Positions 57,731 through 64,000 of a DNA stretch of 64,000 nt are shown piece by piece (within the stretch, counting starts at the first letter, position 1; the number at the start of each line of letters is the position of its first letter). The DNA lies in the NCBI GenBank assembly GCA_021292165.1, contig CM037880.1:27798232-27862231 (forward strand), read 5' to 3'. This DNA comes from Shinisaurus crocodilurus. Its lineage: Eukaryota > Chordata > Lepidosauria > Squamata > Shinisauridae. The translations under genes and the position numbers were made by a program. Under the pieces are notes generated by a model that had not been told where the DNA came from, made no database searches, and saw only the letters and a program-made list of their open reading frames with translations.

Positions 57731-60700
57731 TATATTATATATGTATTATATATATACATATATATATATTATATATATAATATATATATAATATATATAC
57801 GGTATATATATGTATAGATATAGATTAGGATGAAGTCTGAGCAGAATCAGGCCACTTCAGTCTGGTTCTGTTGCTTCCTGAGGCAAAGCGGGCTTCCTTC
57901 TAAAGCTAACAAAATTGAAACTGAGCAGGACTTAGTTACTGACTTGTGTTTCAGAGATGCAGGATACACAGACTTTATGTCTCCTGTAATGCTGTCTTTC
58001 AGTTTCATTTCTCTAAATGCTGATTACAAGCAGGGGGTGGGAGGGAGTATGGCTGAATGACCTTCTAATCCTAGGTCCACCTTCTAATCCTAGGACATGT
58101 TTTACCAGGGACTCTGATCACTGTGCTTTGGGAGAGGGCAAGGATGGGACCATGAGATTGGCCATTCTCCCAACGCTACCAGCCTTCATGATGAACAAAG
58201 CCTTAAACTGGTTTTCAATCACCATATCTCCCTGGCCCCTGGCCCTTTCCATCTGAACCTTTGCAGTTTTCTTGCCTGAGGACACCTCTATGATGTATGC
58301 CATTTTCATACAAATTACCCAAAAAACCAGGGGAGGGGAGGGAAGGGGAAATGAATCACTCACTGATTCCACGTGAACCACTGCACCACTGTGTGGGTTT
58401 TGTACTTAAGGAGACCTCTAGGCTGTCTATCATTTTCAGAACAATGGTCCACAAGGAACATATGGGGATAAGCATGTCTTCTTTTGGAGACTCTCAAAAT
58501 GTCAAGGCTGCTCTTTCATAAAACAACAACAACCCCTGCAAGGATCATTCTGAAATTTGGCAGGCTTGATCCCCCCAGAAGGGGAAACTACCCCTGCAAA
58601 TTTCATACAATTCTGCCAAGAAATAAAAATGGTATCATCAGTTCCCTTTAAAAAAAAATCAAAATATAAAGGCACGTAGCACGAAGACCCTTGCACCGAC
58701 TTTTATGACATTTGACAGGATTAATTCCCTCCTAAGGGGCTACTATTCCTGCAACTATCATCCAATTCTGACAAAGAGAAAAAAGTTAGCACCATTTTTT
58801 ATTTCCCATTATAGTCAATGGGAAGCATGAAGCCTCAGATGTTTGAACATTGACTCGGGTTTAGTACCAAGTTAAAGCAGACAGACTCTGAATCAGTCTG
58901 AGCTGAATCAGGCTATTTTCTGAAGTGCCGAATCAGAGAGAGATATGGAGAGAGGATATTTGAATAGGCTTTTGCAAATTGCCTTGTTATTAATTATCCT
59001 ATAAGGTGGGGTATAAATATCTAAAGTAAATAAATATTGTCTGTGTGAAAAGAAACCTGGGTTTCTGATTTGTTGAGTCTCCTGGGATTATAACACAAGG
59101 CCAAGCTTTAAAAATATAGTTTAAGCTTATGTTCACCCTCTCCTTTTTATCTGCTTTTCCATTTAACAGTGAGTTGCTGCTTACAAACAGAATGATCAGA
59201 TCTGGAAGTTTCTTTGTTTCTTGTATTTGTGATTCCCATTGACAAACACCTTCTGTTAACTGAAAACATGTTCCTTAAATGAGATATTATGTGTTATATT
59301 ATTTTACCAAAACCAAAAGACTTTAATTATTGTTAATGGTCACAAATTTGTAACCTCTGACTTTCTCACCAGTGTATTATTTTACAAGGCATAGTATGGC
59401 AAAGAAACAGAGGTAGGCTAAAGTGAAGGTCAAAACATATATCCCAGAAAGTATCTGTGTTAACATTTCTTGATTAATTCCAGTCTCCTGAGAAAATGTT
59501 ACACTGCAGGACTGTATACAATTATTTATTCCAGGTCATCCTTCATCCACCAGTACGCAGGAAGGTTAGTGTGTAGTGAATGAGGCAGCTATGTAGTAAT
59601 TATCTGTATTTTCATTGTTGAGTGACTACACCTGGCTCTTGGCTATTAACTGCACAACATCCAGTTAATTAACTGAAAGAGGCATGGATTCTCTGGCCCA
59701 CTGCTTTAAATGCAGACTGTGCCCAACTGGAACTTTTTCTATCAAAAACAAAAAAATAAAACGATGTCACAATAAATAGCATGAGCTTCCAGCCTGCAAA
59801 TTGAGGGTTTGGTGATTTGGTTTCCAAGAATTTGGGTTTGCAGCCTCATATAAAACTCTTTGGGCCACCCCAATCCTAAAGTGAAGGTACAGTAACTGGA
59901 GTGCACCAATAATTATAGCAACCGCCAGTGTGAGGTAAGCTTATTCTGCTATGCTGTGAGCCAGCTGTAAAACACTCCCTCATCTGCCAAAAGATCATTC
60001 CAGTTGTCATTGTAGTCAATTATGTTTTGTTCTGTTACAAAGATATTTTGAGGCTATGGAACTAGCTTTTAGTCATGAGCTTGTGACCTTCCATTTCACT
60101 GAGTCACTGAAGTGGTTCTATGGAATGCAACTCTCCTAACATGATTTCCCTGGGAGAATAAACTATGCAGCCAGTGCACAAATGGAGTGATACACCTGCT
60201 CCCATACACTAGAGACCGTAGCACACTGGATGAGTGGAACGGGACTTCTTCTTTTATTCACTTGGTAACTACAGGATTCTTAACGCAACAGGAGAGGGTT
60301 TTTTTAGAAACTTCTTTCACCCCTCGTAGAAGCTAAAATGTATTTTAGTGCTACTTCAGCTCTGACCTGTAGCAATTATTACTGAGAATGACTATTCAGT
60401 AGCCAATCTAGATGCTATGATATATAGCAGGGGTAGGCAACCTGGTGCCCTCCAGATGTTTTTTTAATTTATTTTTATTTAATTTATTATATTTATACCC
60501 CGCCTTTTTTCCTTCAAGGAACCCAGGGCAGCTTACATAGTCCTCCTCCTCTCCATTTTATCCTCACAACAACCCTGTGAGATAGGTTAGGCTGAAAGTC
60601 AGTGACTGGCCCAAAGTCACCCAGTGAGCTTCATGGCCGAGTGGGGACTAGAACCCGGATCTCCCGAGTCCCAGTCCAATTGTTTTGGACTACAATTCCC

Positions 60701-62249
60701 ACAATTCCTGACCATTGGTCATGCTGGCTGAGGCTGATGGAAGTTATAGTCCAAAACATCTGGGGGGGGGTACTGGGTTGCCTGATACATAGGAAGCACA
60801 GTTTAAGTCCCTTTTGGAATACCAACTTTGGCACAGAGACTTTCTGCACCTTTAATCTTTGTGATTTGGACTGCGAAGCAAATAAAATATTTGGTCATCA
60901 CTGTATGAACTAAATCATATCATGGTCCACTGGTTTGCCTACATCTGCTTTCCCCAAACTGGGGCCCTCCAGATCTGTTGGGACTACAAATCCCATCTTT
61001 CCCAGCCAGCCTGGTCAATGGGCATGTTGGCTGGAGATGGTGGAAGTTGTAATTCAGCACATCTGGAAGGCACTGGATTGGGAAAGGTTAGCTTATATCA
61101 TGTTACTTTACCTGAGGGTTTTTAAAAACAGCATATTTTTCATTTTTCTCCAAAAACAGAACCTTATTTTCAGTGTCTCGAGTCCAGTCTGATAAGACCC
61201 CAATCACATTTTCATGATCTTCAAAAAATCTTTCTAGGGAGACCAAAAAGGAAATATTAGAAAGAAAGCTTAGATTATACACACACACACACACACACAC
61301 ACACTACCCCATCACAGCACATTTCTATCTTTAAACATAATGAAAGAGAAAGAAGTCTCAGGTGCCAATTAAAACGCTTTATTGCCCAACGCATTTTGGT
61401 TTACTCCTCAGGGGCCAAAAGTTTTTCCAAATACGCTAGAAAAAAACATGCTAGTCAAATAATCTTTTTCGAGCGTATTTGGAAAAACTTTTGGCCCCTG
61501 AGGAAGGAGTAAACCTAAACCCATTGGGCAATAAAATGTTTTAATTGGCACCTGAGACTTCTTTCTCTTTTGTTTCATTTACACATTGGTGCCTTCCCCT
61601 ATTGTTCTGCTATCTTTAAAGATAATCATTAATTTCTGGTCAAGGACGATTTAAAGGGATGGTGTACCTTAATATTCAGACCCATGTAGCCTCATTAGTC
61701 TAGACAAAATGAAGGAAGCTTCTCCAAAACAGGGAAGCTCCTCAAATTACCATTTTTTAAAGTTTGCATATGAATTCCCTTGATTTTTAAAAATGGCACT
61801 TTGATGACCCAGACTTTTTCTCCAGCGCTCTACTGCATGCATGAGTGCACATACACGCACACACGTACACACACGCACGCACACACAGAGAGAGAGAGAG
61901 AGAGAGCAGTCATCAGTAGGAATAGGACCCAACAAAACATGGAGCTCATTACTGAATACATTAAGAGGTGAGTGCTGCTGGACAGCAATAGCAGAATGTC
62001 GCCTGGTGCAGCAGCATCGTGCTGCTTTCTACTACAGCTGTACAAATATAACATGAGAACTAGAGATCATATGATGCTTTGCAACTCACCAATTTGTAGC
62101 TCTGGGTATACTTCATAAAGGCACCAGTCCATATTGCAGTCACAGTGGGTTTTTTCAAAGAGATGGTCCAAGACATCACGTGCCACTTGCCGTTCATCCA
62201 CCATCAGCGACTTTGTGCTGTTATCATTCATGTGCACCTTGACAACAAG
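35239..62249 (-). CDS. APBB1IP: APBB1IP (RIAM), Rap1-GTP-interacting adaptor, 5'-truncated by window
   Basis: Nine exons join in frame (1476 nt) into 491 residues plus TGA: 62249-62090, 61233-61112, 53856-53782, 52397-52254, 47579-47469, 41606-41508, 38817-38700, 37966-37875, 35793-35239. RIAM is a cytoplasmic adaptor of the MRL family (Mig-10/RIAM/lamellipodin) that binds Rap1-GTP, brings talin to integrins and recruits Ena/VASP and profilin to actin. Numbering from the first residue here: RA domain 1-94 ([30 protein letters not shown]), PH domain about 130-240 ([15 protein letters not shown]…; [11 protein letters not shown]), proline-rich tail about 310-470 with an EFPPPP EVH1-type ligand and several PPPPP runs, and a C-terminal [18 protein letters not shown]. 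Human RIAM is 666 residues, so roughly the last 75% is present. The talin-binding N-terminus lies beyond 64000. No disabling change seen. Confidence 0.97.
35889..35952. mobile_element. Half copy of the cagtgttctcc hairpin MITE
   Basis: gttgtaggccaaaaacatct, then ggggacccaaggttggagaa and cactg: the right arm only of the element intact at 16841 and 18142. Confidence 0.7.
35955..37165 (-). other. APBB1IP intron, no recognised element
   Basis: AT-rich intronic sequence with no named repeat or coding frame that I can support. Confidence 0.45.
37165..37365 (+). mobile_element. CR1/L3-type LINE 3' fragment
   Basis: Contains attcatggaggacaggacta, agaggcaatgtgcctccaag and catctggctggccagtgttg; same family as 27660-27950. 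Confidence 0.5.
37606..37713. mobile_element. Palindromic MITE, 'agtcctacaactcccagca' family
   Basis: gggcataatcctgtgcatgt at the left and acatgcataggattgcaccc at the right are inverted repeats; the centre has ggctggggaatgctgggagt. Confidence 0.7.
37875..37966 (-). CDS. APBB1IP: APBB1IP exon (linker before the proline-rich tail)
   Basis: Read on the minus strand: acceptor tttatcatag, donor gtacaa. Encodes [20 protein letters not shown] and [10 protein letters not shown] after a split Gly. Matches the low-complexity linker with the NGQ-x-P motif of RIAM. It is needed to bring the last exon into frame. Confidence 0.88.
38227..38253 (+). repeat. Poly-G tract
   Basis: A run of about 10 G (ggggggggg) and flanking purines in an APBB1IP intron. 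Confidence 0.5.
38700..38817 (-). CDS. APBB1IP: APBB1IP exon (end of PH domain and following helix)
   Basis: Acceptor tttttccccag, donor gtacta on the minus strand. Encodes [20 protein letters not shown] and [19 protein letters not shown], matching the helix that follows the PH domain in RIAM and lamellipodin. Confidence 0.96.
38958..39539 (+). mobile_element. Possible solo LTR of an LTR element
   Basis: Order of signals: a start near tgataaaagggttaacatc, TATA-like ctctgtatatatgtg, a (GT)n run at 39069-39096, then aataaagaactatttg and later ttgtgacagagttgg. The arrangement suggests a promoter, poly(A) and primer-binding type end. Borders and a target duplication could not be confirmed. The 5S SINE at 39540 follows directly. 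Confidence 0.35.
39069..39096 (+). repeat. (GT)n microsatellite
   Basis: About 27 bp of gt followed by gagtgagagag. Confidence 0.85.
39540..39711 (+). mobile_element. 5S rRNA-headed SINE with CR1-like tail, copy B
   Basis: gcctgtggcttacgctggct, ggaaagctaagcaggctcag, then tggatgggagaccc and ggggttggactcgatagcct, ending in ctatgatctatgaaatct. Nearly identical in layout to copy A. Confidence 0.88.
40325..41275. mobile_element. DNA-transposon-like element with inverted ends, about 950 bp
   Basis: gagtttacacaacacgacaa at the left is matched by ttgccgtgttgtgtaaaccc at the right. The interior is GC-rich (40480-41170) with imperfect internal repeats (ggctatgcatagc, gctatgcacatagcc). No transposase frame. 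No target duplication confirmed. Confidence 0.6.
41508..41606 (-). CDS. APBB1IP: APBB1IP exon (PH domain, C-terminal part)
   Basis: Acceptor ttgccag, donor gtgaga on the minus strand. Encodes [20 protein letters not shown] and [13 protein letters not shown], including the conserved C-terminal Trp of the PH fold. Confidence 0.97.
42050..42190 (-). repeat. SINE tail fragment and C-run
   Basis: attacatttatatcctacct and ggaactcaaggtggctacat are the reversed SINE/LINE tail; a run of about 16 C follows at 42151-42167 and then cacacacac. Confidence 0.5.
42635..42915. mobile_element. hAT (Charlie-like) MITE, 281 bp, with TSD
   Basis: Starts cagggccagccctaccatta and ends atcttgagccggccctg. Flanked by ctcttcat (42627-42634) and ctcctcat (42916-42923), an 8-bp duplication with one mismatch. 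Interior gaggcagttatctcaggcag and gcctcaggcagcaaaatat are subterminal repeats. Confidence 0.75.
43208..43328. mobile_element. Palindromic MITE, 'agtcctacaactcccagca' family
   Basis: gggcacaatcctatgcatgt, aaaaaagtcctacaactccc and cagcattccccagccagc on the left; ggaattgtacgacttttttc and taaacatgtattgaattgtg on the right. Confidence 0.7.
43924..43950 (+). repeat. (CT)n microsatellite
   Basis: About 26 bp of tc. Confidence 0.85.
44491..44788. mobile_element. hAT-like element with internal microsatellite
   Basis: Starts ctggggtgggcaacatgcgg and ends gaagttgctcacccctg. The interior carries (GT)n(GA)n at 44687-44750. Flanks gcataaac and tcgtaaac loosely agree. Confidence 0.6.
44687..44750 (+). repeat. 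(GT)n-(GA)n compound microsatellite
   Basis: About 26 bp of gt and about 34 bp of ga. Confidence 0.9.
44812..45028 (-). mobile_element. MIR/CORE-like SINE, antisense
   Basis: tttatttatttatttattat, gcaaggaactcaaggcggct, cacaacaaccctgtgaggta, then gactagaacccggatctcct. Same family as 9395-9622. Confidence 0.75.
46195..46998 (-). mobile_element. CR1-type LINE ORF2 fragment, antisense, decayed
   Basis: Minus-strand frames give [31 protein letters not shown], then [10 protein letters not shown], and after a frameshift [20 protein letters not shown] and [18 protein letters not shown]. This is the palm and thumb of a CR1-clade reverse transcriptase. The usual FADD catalytic box reads FMND, and stops and frameshifts interrupt it, so it is dead. 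The 3' end runs to about 46195. Confidence 0.8.
47041..47060 (+). repeat. T-run and G-run
   Basis: A short poly-T then about 10 G, intronic. Confidence 0.5.
47240..47420. mobile_element. Reptile repeat, inverted 'gcaatcc…ggattgc' element
   Basis: gtgcaatcccctacatgtct at the left and catttataggattgcattg at the right; the interior has gtgagttcaatgggacttac and gagcttacttctgagtagac. A small DNA-transposon-like repeat; related scraps at 56222-56270 and 63830-63880. Confidence 0.5.
47469..47579 (-). CDS. APBB1IP: APBB1IP exon (PH domain, middle)
   Basis: Acceptor ttttttttag, donor gtatgt on the minus strand. Encodes [20 protein letters not shown] and [17 protein letters not shown], the central strands of the PH domain. 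Confidence 0.97.
48462..48604. mobile_element. hAT MITE, decayed
   Basis: ggcagtctcctccaacctgg, then tccagatgttttggactatg, with cacctggagggcaccagcca and ggttgggaaaagctg as the right arm. Confidence 0.65.
48610..52240 (-). other. APBB1IP intron, largely single-copy looking
   Basis: About 3.6 kb with no repeat family or coding exon that I can name. Small open frames here lack conserved motifs and splice logic. Confidence 0.4.
52254..52397 (-). CDS. APBB1IP: APBB1IP exon (start of PH domain)
   Basis: Acceptor tcactccccacag, donor gtcagg on the minus strand. Encodes [20 protein letters not shown] then [20 protein letters not shown] and YVPKGKTK. The basic KKSWKRR strand pair is the phosphoinositide-binding face of the PH domain. 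Confidence 0.98.
52450..52621 (-). mobile_element. 5S rRNA-headed SINE with CR1-like tail, copy C
   Basis: Reverse complement reads ggcctgtggcttacgctggc, then gaagctaagccgggtcaag, ttacttggatgggagacc and gcagggggttggactcaata. Same unit as copies A, B and D. Confidence 0.88.
52624..52797 (-). mobile_element. tRNA-Ala-derived SINE, antisense
   Basis: Reverse complement begins gggctgtagctcagtggtag, an A-box-like tRNA head, and ends near ttagtataaggcaattatac. Sits directly beside the 5S SINE copy C. Confidence 0.75.
53221..53236 (+). repeat. Poly-G tract
   Basis: About 12 G in a run, intronic. Confidence 0.5.
53782..53856 (-). CDS. APBB1IP: APBB1IP exon (linker between RA and PH domains)
   Basis: Acceptor ttttaattag, donor gtaagc on the minus strand. 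Encodes [20 protein letters not shown] and ESLLE: a charged linker, 25 residues, in frame on both sides. Confidence 0.95.
53955..54072 (+). mobile_element. L2-like LINE tail fragment
   Basis: gttgtgaaccgcccggagag, ctttggctgtggggcggtat and agaaatgaaataaatg match the LINE tail at 29940-30014. Confidence 0.65.
54142..54470. mobile_element. Non-autonomous hAT element, 329 bp, with TSD
   Basis: Starts catgggtggggaacctcttt and ends gaggttccccactccta. Flanked by acataaag (54134-54141) and acataatg (54471-54478), an 8-bp duplication with one mismatch. Fragments of the family at 1-360 and 17825-18133. Confidence 0.75.
54500..54890. mobile_element. Probable hAT element, left end unclear
   Basis: Right end ccctagagccggcactg is a typical hAT terminus; the interior has GC-rich purine tracts. 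The left end near ggtctgacggggatggt is not resolved. Confidence 0.4.
55651..55872 (-). mobile_element. MIR/CORE-like SINE, antisense
   Basis: ttaattaattaattaattat, tcaaggaacccaaggcaact, caacaaccctgtgaggtagg, then gactagaacccggatctccc. Confidence 0.75.
56563..56640. mobile_element. hAT MITE, internally deleted
   Basis: cagccttccccaacctggtg, ccctccagatgtgttggatt and attcccagattggggaagac: both outer ends with most of the middle missing. Confidence 0.6.
57596..57828 (+). repeat. Large AT-rich (TA)n microsatellite
   Basis: About 230 bp of ta dinucleotides with scattered g and c. Highly self-complementary; likely polymorphic and hard to assemble. Confidence 0.95.
57829..60420 (-). other. APBB1IP intron, no recognised element
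   Basis: Within the intron between 61112 and 53856. Around 58860-58920 the string ctgaatcagtctgagctgaa recalls the flank of the (TA)n tract at 57833-57870, so some of this may be repeat. Nothing coding is supported. Confidence 0.4.
60426..60790. mobile_element. hAT MITE split by a SINE
   Basis: gcaacctggtgccctccaga and tgttttttt lie left, while tgttttggactacaattccc, gatggaagttatagtccaaa and tactgggttgcctg lie right of a SINE at 60463-60678. The shared tgtttt fits an insertion within the MITE arm. Confidence 0.65.
60463..60678 (-). mobile_element. MIR/CORE-like SINE, antisense, nested in MITE
   Basis: tttaatttattatatttata, caaggaacccagggcagctt, cacaacaaccctgtgagata, then ctagaacccggatctcccga. 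Confidence 0.75.
60945..61091. mobile_element. hAT MITE, decayed
   Basis: ctttccccaaactggggccc and ttgggactacaaatcccatc on the left; gttgtaattcagcacatctg and ggattgggaaaggtta on the right. Lies just downstream of the APBB1IP exon at 61112-61233. Confidence 0.6.
61112..61233 (-). CDS. APBB1IP: APBB1IP exon (RA domain, C-terminal half)
   Basis: Acceptor ggtctccctag, donor gtaaag on the minus strand. Encodes [20 protein letters not shown], then [20 protein letters not shown] and Q, near-identical to mammalian RIAM as I recall it. Confidence 0.98.
61280..61304 (+). repeat. (CA)n microsatellite
   Basis: About 26 bp of ca. Confidence 0.85.
61342..61573. repeat. Head-to-head inverted repeat, two copies of a retroelement-like tail
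   Basis: Arms 61342-61437 and 61472-61573 are about 90% complementary and separated by about 34 bp. The plus-strand arm reads agcgtatttggaaaaactt, ggcccctgaggaaggag, then ttgggcaataaaatg and ggcacctgagacttctttct. A related single copy lies at 63440-63570. Confidence 0.75.
61850..61906 (+). repeat. (CA)n-(GA)n compound microsatellite
   Basis: About 35 bp of imperfect ca followed by about 20 bp of ga. Confidence 0.85.
62090..62249 (-). CDS. APBB1IP: APBB1IP exon (RA domain, N-terminal half; first in window)
   Basis: Acceptor ctctccccag, donor gtgagt on the minus strand. Encodes [20 protein letters not shown], then [20 protein letters not shown] and [13 protein letters not shown]. This is the Ras-association fold that binds Rap1-GTP. 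Starts in phase 0; the exon before it is beyond the window. Confidence 0.98.
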
Positions 62250-62445
62250 CTGGGGAGAGAATAATAGATGAGTCAGTTAATTTCAGCACATACTGAAAGG
62301 CTACTGTGCCCAAGAATCTGCTTGGGCTGATAAAGGCTGAAGATTTTACCAATTCAAATGCATCATGTATTGAAAACTGGAACTGGCAAAATAATGCATC
62401 GTGGGACCATTACCAATCCAACAACCCACCCTCCTTTCCCATTTC

Positions 62446-63440
62446 TTTTTTTTTTTTAATGTATATTTTTTATTGAATAGGTTTTTAAAGTTTTATAACA
62501 ATGTCCACAATACTAACAAACACAAATTCACCAATAACCAAACAAAAGGGGAGTGGAGAGTGGAAAGGAAGGCCTGTGGCTTACGCTGGCTCAGCTTGTC
62601 TGAGCGTGGAAAGCTAAGCAGGGTCAGGCCTGGTTGTTACTTGGATGGGAGACCCCCTCCTCTAGTTTCCTGCATTGAGCAGGGGGTTGGACTCGATGGC
62701 CTTGTAGGCCCCTTCCAACTCTATGATCTATGAAATCTATGAAAATCTATGAAAGTGTGCTGGACAGGGATACCCTTAAAGGAAATAATATAAACAAGGT
62801 TATTCATTATATCATCAGGTGAAGAATATATCCAGGTGAGTCTACATGTAAGATTATAAAAATTCATATCCCTTGGCCCAAGTCTTATTTATTTATTAAT
62901 ATTTATAGACTGCTTTATCTGCTAAAAAGCCATCAAGCCTTAAACAAAGGCCTCTATATATGATGGCCAGATCTTCAGAAATGTGTTTATACATTACAAC
63001 AGCTGTTGGTAAGAGGTGTGCTTAGGCACCAAACTTGCAATCAGATCTTATGCCCACTGGTGTATAGAGGGTGGACATTGGTCTTTCCAATGTTGTGATG
63101 TGTCTTTTAGCCACCGAGATGGCCCAAATGAGCCACTTCCGGTGTCTATCAGAAAAACTCCACAGTGTGGGAACATAATTCATTAATACATGTACATCAT
63201 TAAACCTAAATGATGTTTCTAAAAGAAGACTGAGGAGAACAGAAATCTCTCACCAGAAGGATACAACATGAGGGGAACTCCACTCAATACGTACCAAGGA
63301 GGCCTCCTCCTTCCTGCATTGCCAACAGAGTGGTTACTACTAGTAAGATTTTTCCAATATAGCTTGAGGAGTATCCAATAAACCCTAAAAACCAATTTCT
63401 GTTGGATCAATCTAAAGTTGTTGAACAGATATCCACCCAA
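62446..63440 (-). mobile_element. L1-like LINE ORF2 fragment, antisense, split by a 5S SINE
   Basis: Minus-strand frame 63440-63219 contains QQKLVFRVYWILLKLYWKNL, which follows the L1/Tx1 pattern of HRxYxTPxKLYK near the ORF2 C-terminus, then a Cys-rich WxCG-type region now decayed (SVGNAGRR). Pieces lie at 62755-63440 and, as the T-rich 3' end, at 62446-62571. No intact ORF. Confidence 0.55.
62572..62754 (+). mobile_element. 5S rRNA-headed SINE with CR1-like tail, copy D
   Basis: ggcctgtggcttacgctggc, gagcgtggaaagctaagcag, ttacttggatgggagacccc, then ggggttggactcgatggcct, ending in tandem atctatgaaa repeats. Inserted within the LINE at 62446-63440. Confidence 0.9.
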
Positions 63441-63570
63441 ACACAGGTCCAGCAGCATTCCGTTTCGAGCAGCACTTGAAATTTTTTTGTCCCTGACGGA
63501 CGGTACCGGTATATGCCGAAACGTGTTGGGCAATAAATATTTCGGTAGGCACCTGAGATTTTTTCTCTTC
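63440..63570 (+). repeat. Retroelement-like tail resembling a Penelope/hammerhead end
   Basis: gtccctgacggacggtaccg, tatgccgaaacgtgttgggc, aataaatatttcggtaggca and cctgagattttttctcttcc. The ctga…gaaac order and the ttgggcaataaa end match the arms at 61342-61573. Confidence 0.45.
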
Positions 63571-63913
63571 CATTTTTTTAACCCTACATAGCAGCCTCAT
63601 AAAAACTCGGAGAACTTTCCTGCTTTCCCTCTCTTCCTAATAACTGGATCTTTTGTCCTCCCTCTTGTAGAGATAAGAGAAAATCTTGCCACAATTCAGA
63701 GATCAAAGTTTTGAATTTCAAACTTAATTTTTTTCATTTGATTTTGAGCAATATTTTAAAGAGACTAAAATTTTAAAAATTTGCTGATAAATGTTAAGAC
63801 AAAGGCTTGGACCTGAACTAAGTTACCTGCACTTAGTTCTCATTGAAATCAATGGATTTTAAGTCATTGCTAACTTGTCACACTGGGACCTAAGATCAAC
63901 TAACAGCATAATC

Positions 63914-63914
<1 letters not shown>

Positions 63915-63981
<67 letters not shown>

Positions 63982-63982
63982 T
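63915..63982 (+). repeat. (CT)n-(AT)n-(CA)n compound microsatellite
   Basis: About 24 bp of tc, about 22 bp of ta and about 20 bp of ca in a row. Confidence 0.95.
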
Positions 63983-64000
63983 GAGAAGTAAGGCTCATTG

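Noticed and set aside
57596..57828. CRISPR-like or satellite array
   Set aside because: Simple TA dinucleotide tract with no spacer structure; the genome is vertebrate.

Overview
This 64 kb window is vertebrate nuclear DNA, most likely from a squamate reptile (a lizard). It has short exons with GT/AG borders inside long, AT-rich, repeat-filled introns. The repeats are a reptile-type mix: CR1-, L2- and L1-like LINEs, tRNA- and 5S-rRNA-headed SINEs, and many hAT miniature elements with 8-bp target duplications. There are no operons, no CRISPR array and no intact tRNA or rRNA genes.

Two protein-coding genes lie tail to tail, and both are cut by the window edges. On the + strand, 16 exons from 921 to 33077 spell the C-terminal 426 residues of a SelO/YdiU-family protein adenylyltransferase (pseudokinase fold). 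It appears to be a SelO paralogue with Cys where canonical vertebrate SelO carries selenocysteine near the C-terminus; the 5' exons lie left of the window. On the - strand, nine exons from 62249 down to 35239 spell the C-terminal 491 residues of APBB1IP (RIAM): the RA domain, the PH domain and the proline-rich tail. Its 5' exons lie right of the window. The stop codons are about 2.2 kb apart. In both genes every junction joins in frame with no internal stop, so both look functional.

Layout: 1-33077, SelO-like exons and introns; 33078-35238, convergent intergenic space; 35239-62249, APBB1IP exons and introns; 62250-64000, further APBB1IP intron. Nearly all the remaining recognisable structure is mobile DNA. 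The most notable pieces are four copies of a SINE with a 5S rRNA-like head and a CR1-like tail; an OC1/OposCharlie-like hAT element with a perfect 8-bp duplication, nested in an L2-like LINE; several hairpin hAT MITEs with intact duplications; a TA-flanked mariner/Tigger-like MITE; and inverted-repeat tails that resemble Penelope/hammerhead-type ends.

The two genes do not form an evident pathway. SelO-family proteins AMPylate protein targets in redox control, usually in mitochondria. RIAM links Rap1-GTP to talin, integrins and actin. Their adjacency is a synteny observation. I found no convincing novel multi-gene system. The best leads are the Cys-type SelO paralogue and the 5S-headed SINE family.
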